NCBI RefSeq assembly: GCF_021474685.1
Contig: NZ_JAKEIT010000007.1
Location: forward strand, 1-64,000
From: Tetragenococcus halophilus
Lineage (GTDB): Bacteria; Bacillota; Bacilli; Lactobacillales; Enterococcaceae
Direction: 5' to 3'
Length of the DNA stretch: 64,000 nucleotides
Shown here: positions 62,202-64,000 of the stretch, piece after piece
How the letters are laid out: each line of letters starts with the position of its first letter
Numbering within the stretch: position 1 is the first letter of the stretch
Notes under the pieces: generated by a model
What the model was told of the DNA's origin: nothing
The model's database searches: none
What the model saw: the letters and a program-made list of their open reading frames with translations, nothing else
Made by a program: the position numbers and the translations under genes

Positions 62202-63647
62202 ATGAAAAATAGGAAAATACCGATTCTACTTTTTGCTTTATTAGCGATTTTCTTTTTCCGCTTTATCCCAGCGCCGGTAGGTTTGAATGCGGATGGTATG
62301 CAGGTTGTCGGAATCTTTTTAGGCACGCTACTATTGTGGATTTTTGTAGGGATTGATTGGCCGAGCTTATTATGTTTAGCAGCTTTGACTCTGGTGCCAG
62401 CATTAGATCCGGGGCAAGTTTTTGCTTCGTCTTTTGGTAATGAAACTTTCGTCTTTTTGCTTTTTACTTTTATGCTTACGTATGCCTTGTCACAGACAAG
62501 TATTATTAAACGCATTGCACTAGCATTTATTACCAGTAAGTGGGCACAAAAAGGAGCTTGGCAACTGACGTTATTATTTTTATTATCGGTATTATTAATA
62601 GGATTATTTATTTCACCAACGGTCTTATTTTTTATTATGCTACCGTTATTAGAAGAGATCTATGATATTTTAAACCTCAAAAAGGGAAGCACTTTTGCTT
62701 CTATGTTAATGATTGGTTTGGTCATTTCCTGCTCTTTATCGTCGGGGATGACACCTATCGCTCACGTTTTTCCGGTAATTGCATTGGGCGTATTTGAATC
62801 TATTGCTAATATGACAATAAGTTATGCAGACTATATGGCTTTTGCGATTCCATCAGGTTTATTAATCTTTTTATTGATGTTATTAGTTTTCCGCTTTATT
62901 TTAAAACCAGATATAAAGCAATTTAAACAGTTGGATAAAGCTGATTTTAAACAAATGCAGACCGAGCCTGTTACCACACGGGAAAAAATGATTTTGTCTG
63001 TTTTTATTATTGTCATTTTATTATGGGTATTACCGGGCATTATTTCGCCTATCTTGCCTAATGTGGCAGCAACAATCGATAGCTTTGGAACTGCTGTACC
63101 GCCACTTGCTGGCGTTGTGGTGTTAGCGATGCTGCGTTTGGAAGACAAACCTTTATTAGTTATTAATGAGGCTATCACAAAGGGTGTTTCTTGGCCGAGT
63201 TTGATTATGGCTGCTTCGACTTTAGCTATAGGTAGTGCGCTGACTAATGAAGATATTGGGTTGATTAACTACGTATCAAATGTGATGGAACCAATCGCGC
63301 AAGGACTTTCCCCGTTGTTGATTTTAGGACTATTTATCGCTTGGGCAACCTTTGAATCAAATATTGGCTCGCATATGGTTACCTCGCAAGTTGTTACTTC
63401 AGTAGCGGTGCCTATTGCACTTTCTTCCAATATGATTGAAGCAGCTTCCCTTGCAGCTGTTATTGGACTAGTAGCTTCCATTGGTTCAGCCACACCACCT
63501 TCGATGCCTTATGTCGCGATTGCAGGTTCTTCCGGCTGGACCAATACCATACAAATGCTAAAGTACGGCATGTTAGTAGCAGTAGGAACATTAGTTATCG
63601 CATTATTTATAGCATATCCGCTAGCCAATTTATTTATTAATGTATAA
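62202..63647 (+). CDS. SLC13/DASS-family anion:sodium symporter
   Basis: A 481-residue transporter of the divalent anion:Na+ symporter group, with about twelve hydrophobic segments. FGNETFVFLLFTFMLTYALS and the late GSATPPSMPYVAIAGSSG (SNT-like motif region, here GSAT) mark the two repeats. Substrates of the family are dicarboxylates, citrate or sulfate; the specific one cannot be told. GAAAGAAG precedes ATG 62202. A terminator follows at once. Confidence 0.88.
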   Translation: MKNRKIPILLFALLAIFFFRFIPAPVGLNADGMQVVGIFLGTLLLWIFVGIDWPSLLCLAALTLVPALDPGQVFASSFGNETFVFLLFTFMLTYALSQTSIIKRIALAFITSKWAQKGAWQLTLLFLLSVLLIGLFISPTVLFFIMLPLLEEIYDILNLKKGSTFASMLMIGLVISCSLSSGMTPIAHVFPVIALGVFESIANMTISYADYMAFAIPSGLLIFLLMLLVFRFILKPDIKQFKQLDKADFKQMQTEPVTTREKMILSVFIIVILLWVLPGIISPILPNVAATIDSFGTAVPPLAGVVVLAMLRLEDKPLLVINEAITKGVSWPSLIMAASTLAIGSALTNEDIGLINYVSNVMEPIAQGLSPLLILGLFIAWATFESNIGSHMVTSQVVTSVAVPIALSSNMIEAASLAAVIGLVASIGSATPPSMPYVAIAGSSGWTNTIQMLKYGMLVAVGTLVIALFIAYPLANLFINV

Positions 63648-63651
63648 TTTT

Positions 63652-63690
63652 AAGCATCCAAAAGGCGATTACGCTTTTAGGATGCTTTTT
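63652..63690 (+). terminator. SLC13 gene terminator
   Basis: AAGCATCC (63652-63659) with GGATGCTT (63680-63687), with AAAAG/CTTTT inside, then a T-run. Confidence 0.88.
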
Positions 63691-63720
63691 ATGCAAAGTA
63701 GTAATGTTGTATTCGAAAAA

Positions 63721-63990
63721 ATAGCGCATAGAAACGAAAAACAATGAGGAATGAGTGGCAATAGCCCAAAGAAAGGGAAAAACAATGAGGAATGGGCGCT
63801 GATACCCCAAAGAAACAGGAAAACAACGTTGAATAAGCAACGATACCTCAAAGAAATGAGAAAACAATGTTGAATGAGCAACGATACCTCAAAGAAATGA
63901 GAAATCTATGTTGAATGAAGAACGATAGCGCATAGAAAACGGAAAATCTATGTTGAACCTGAAGAAATAGCAGATAGAAATAAAGCATTA
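63721..63990. repeat. Tandem 41-bp palindromic repeat array, CTATG...CATAG family (right copy)
   Basis: GAAAN words begin at 63731, 63771, 63812, 63853, 63894, 63935 and 63977, giving spacings of 40, 41, 41, 41, 41 and 42 bp. Units share CTATGTTGAATG, AACGATAGCGCATAG and AAAACAATG-like words. The reverse complement of the left array's unit at 2292-2332 matches the unit near 63894 at 28 of 41 positions by hand count. The array continues to the window edge. Confidence 0.9.
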
Positions 63991-64000
63991 TGGTTGCTTG

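Overview
The window is from a low-GC Gram-positive bacterium, most likely a lactic acid bacterium of the family Enterococcaceae. Enterococcus and Tetragenococcus are the best guesses. The support is AT-rich DNA with strong Shine-Dalgarno sites, a CIRCE-controlled groES-groEL operon, cre-like CcpA sites, BglG/RpiR/IclR regulators of PTS operons, a tagatose pathway (LacC/LacD type), and an ung-pta-tsaE-GNAT housekeeping order. The genus is inference: no rRNA gene lies in the window.

Layout. 1-18.5 kb is mostly housekeeping: groES-groEL, an SDR, pncB-nadE (NAD salvage), an LtaS-like enzyme, a LysR regulator beside nrdI, acetyltransferases, a HAD phosphatase, ung, pta, tsaE, a DnaQ-like exonuclease, a Gfo/Idh oxidoreductase, murB and a small XRE regulator. 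19.0-26.1 kb is an eight-gene sugar-acid operon: galactitol-type PTS IIB/IIC/IIA, a DgoD-like dehydratase, a KDPG-type aldolase, a 2-hydroxyacid dehydrogenase, a TIM-barrel isomerase and a beta-propeller-like protein. A cre site and an attenuator-like hairpin precede it. 26.1-30.1 kb is decayed: a nested palindrome, a broken CdaR-type regulator, a dead IS, a permease tail, then an intact glycerate kinase. 30.3-31.7 kb holds a NamZ-like muramidase. 31.9-38.1 kb is an unusual operon: PRD regulator, GmhA-like isomerase, ascorbate-type PTS IIB/IIC and transketolase. 39.8-45.2 kb looks like mannosylglycerate uptake and hydrolysis (fructose-type PTS, GH38 hydrolase, RpiR). 45.5-51.5 kb has a Gfo/Idh enzyme, a D-lactate-dehydrogenase-like gene with a PTS IIC and divergent IclR regulator, deoC and a zinc alcohol dehydrogenase. 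51.6-56.3 kb is a tagatose-type PTS cluster. 56.4-59.3 kb is decayed: an antitoxin remnant, a Mn-catalase stump, and an IS200/IS605 element with intact TnpB but broken TnpA. 59.4-63.7 kb has a cellobiose-type PTS IIC with a companion gene, chorismate mutase and an SLC13 transporter.

How the genes connect. Several systems converge on the lower glycolytic and pentose phosphate pathways. The sugar-acid operon should end in pyruvate plus a triose (phosphate). The GH38 system should release mannose 6-phosphate and glycerate, and glycerate kinase would convert the latter to phosphoglycerate. The GmhA-like/transketolase operon should feed sedoheptulose 7-phosphate or a pentulose phosphate into the pentose phosphate pathway. 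The tagatose cluster gives DHAP and glyceraldehyde 3-phosphate.

The two observations most worth following are these. First, intergenic arrays of degenerate, mostly palindromic repeats occur at six places. They belong to at least three (probably four) unrelated sequence families, yet nearly all keep a period of 41 bp. One family sits at both ends of the window in opposite orientation. Second, the GmhA-like/ascorbate-type PTS/transketolase operon may be an undescribed heptose (or other sugar) catabolic route, and its isomerase has altered catalytic positions. All alignments were made by eye; no search was run.
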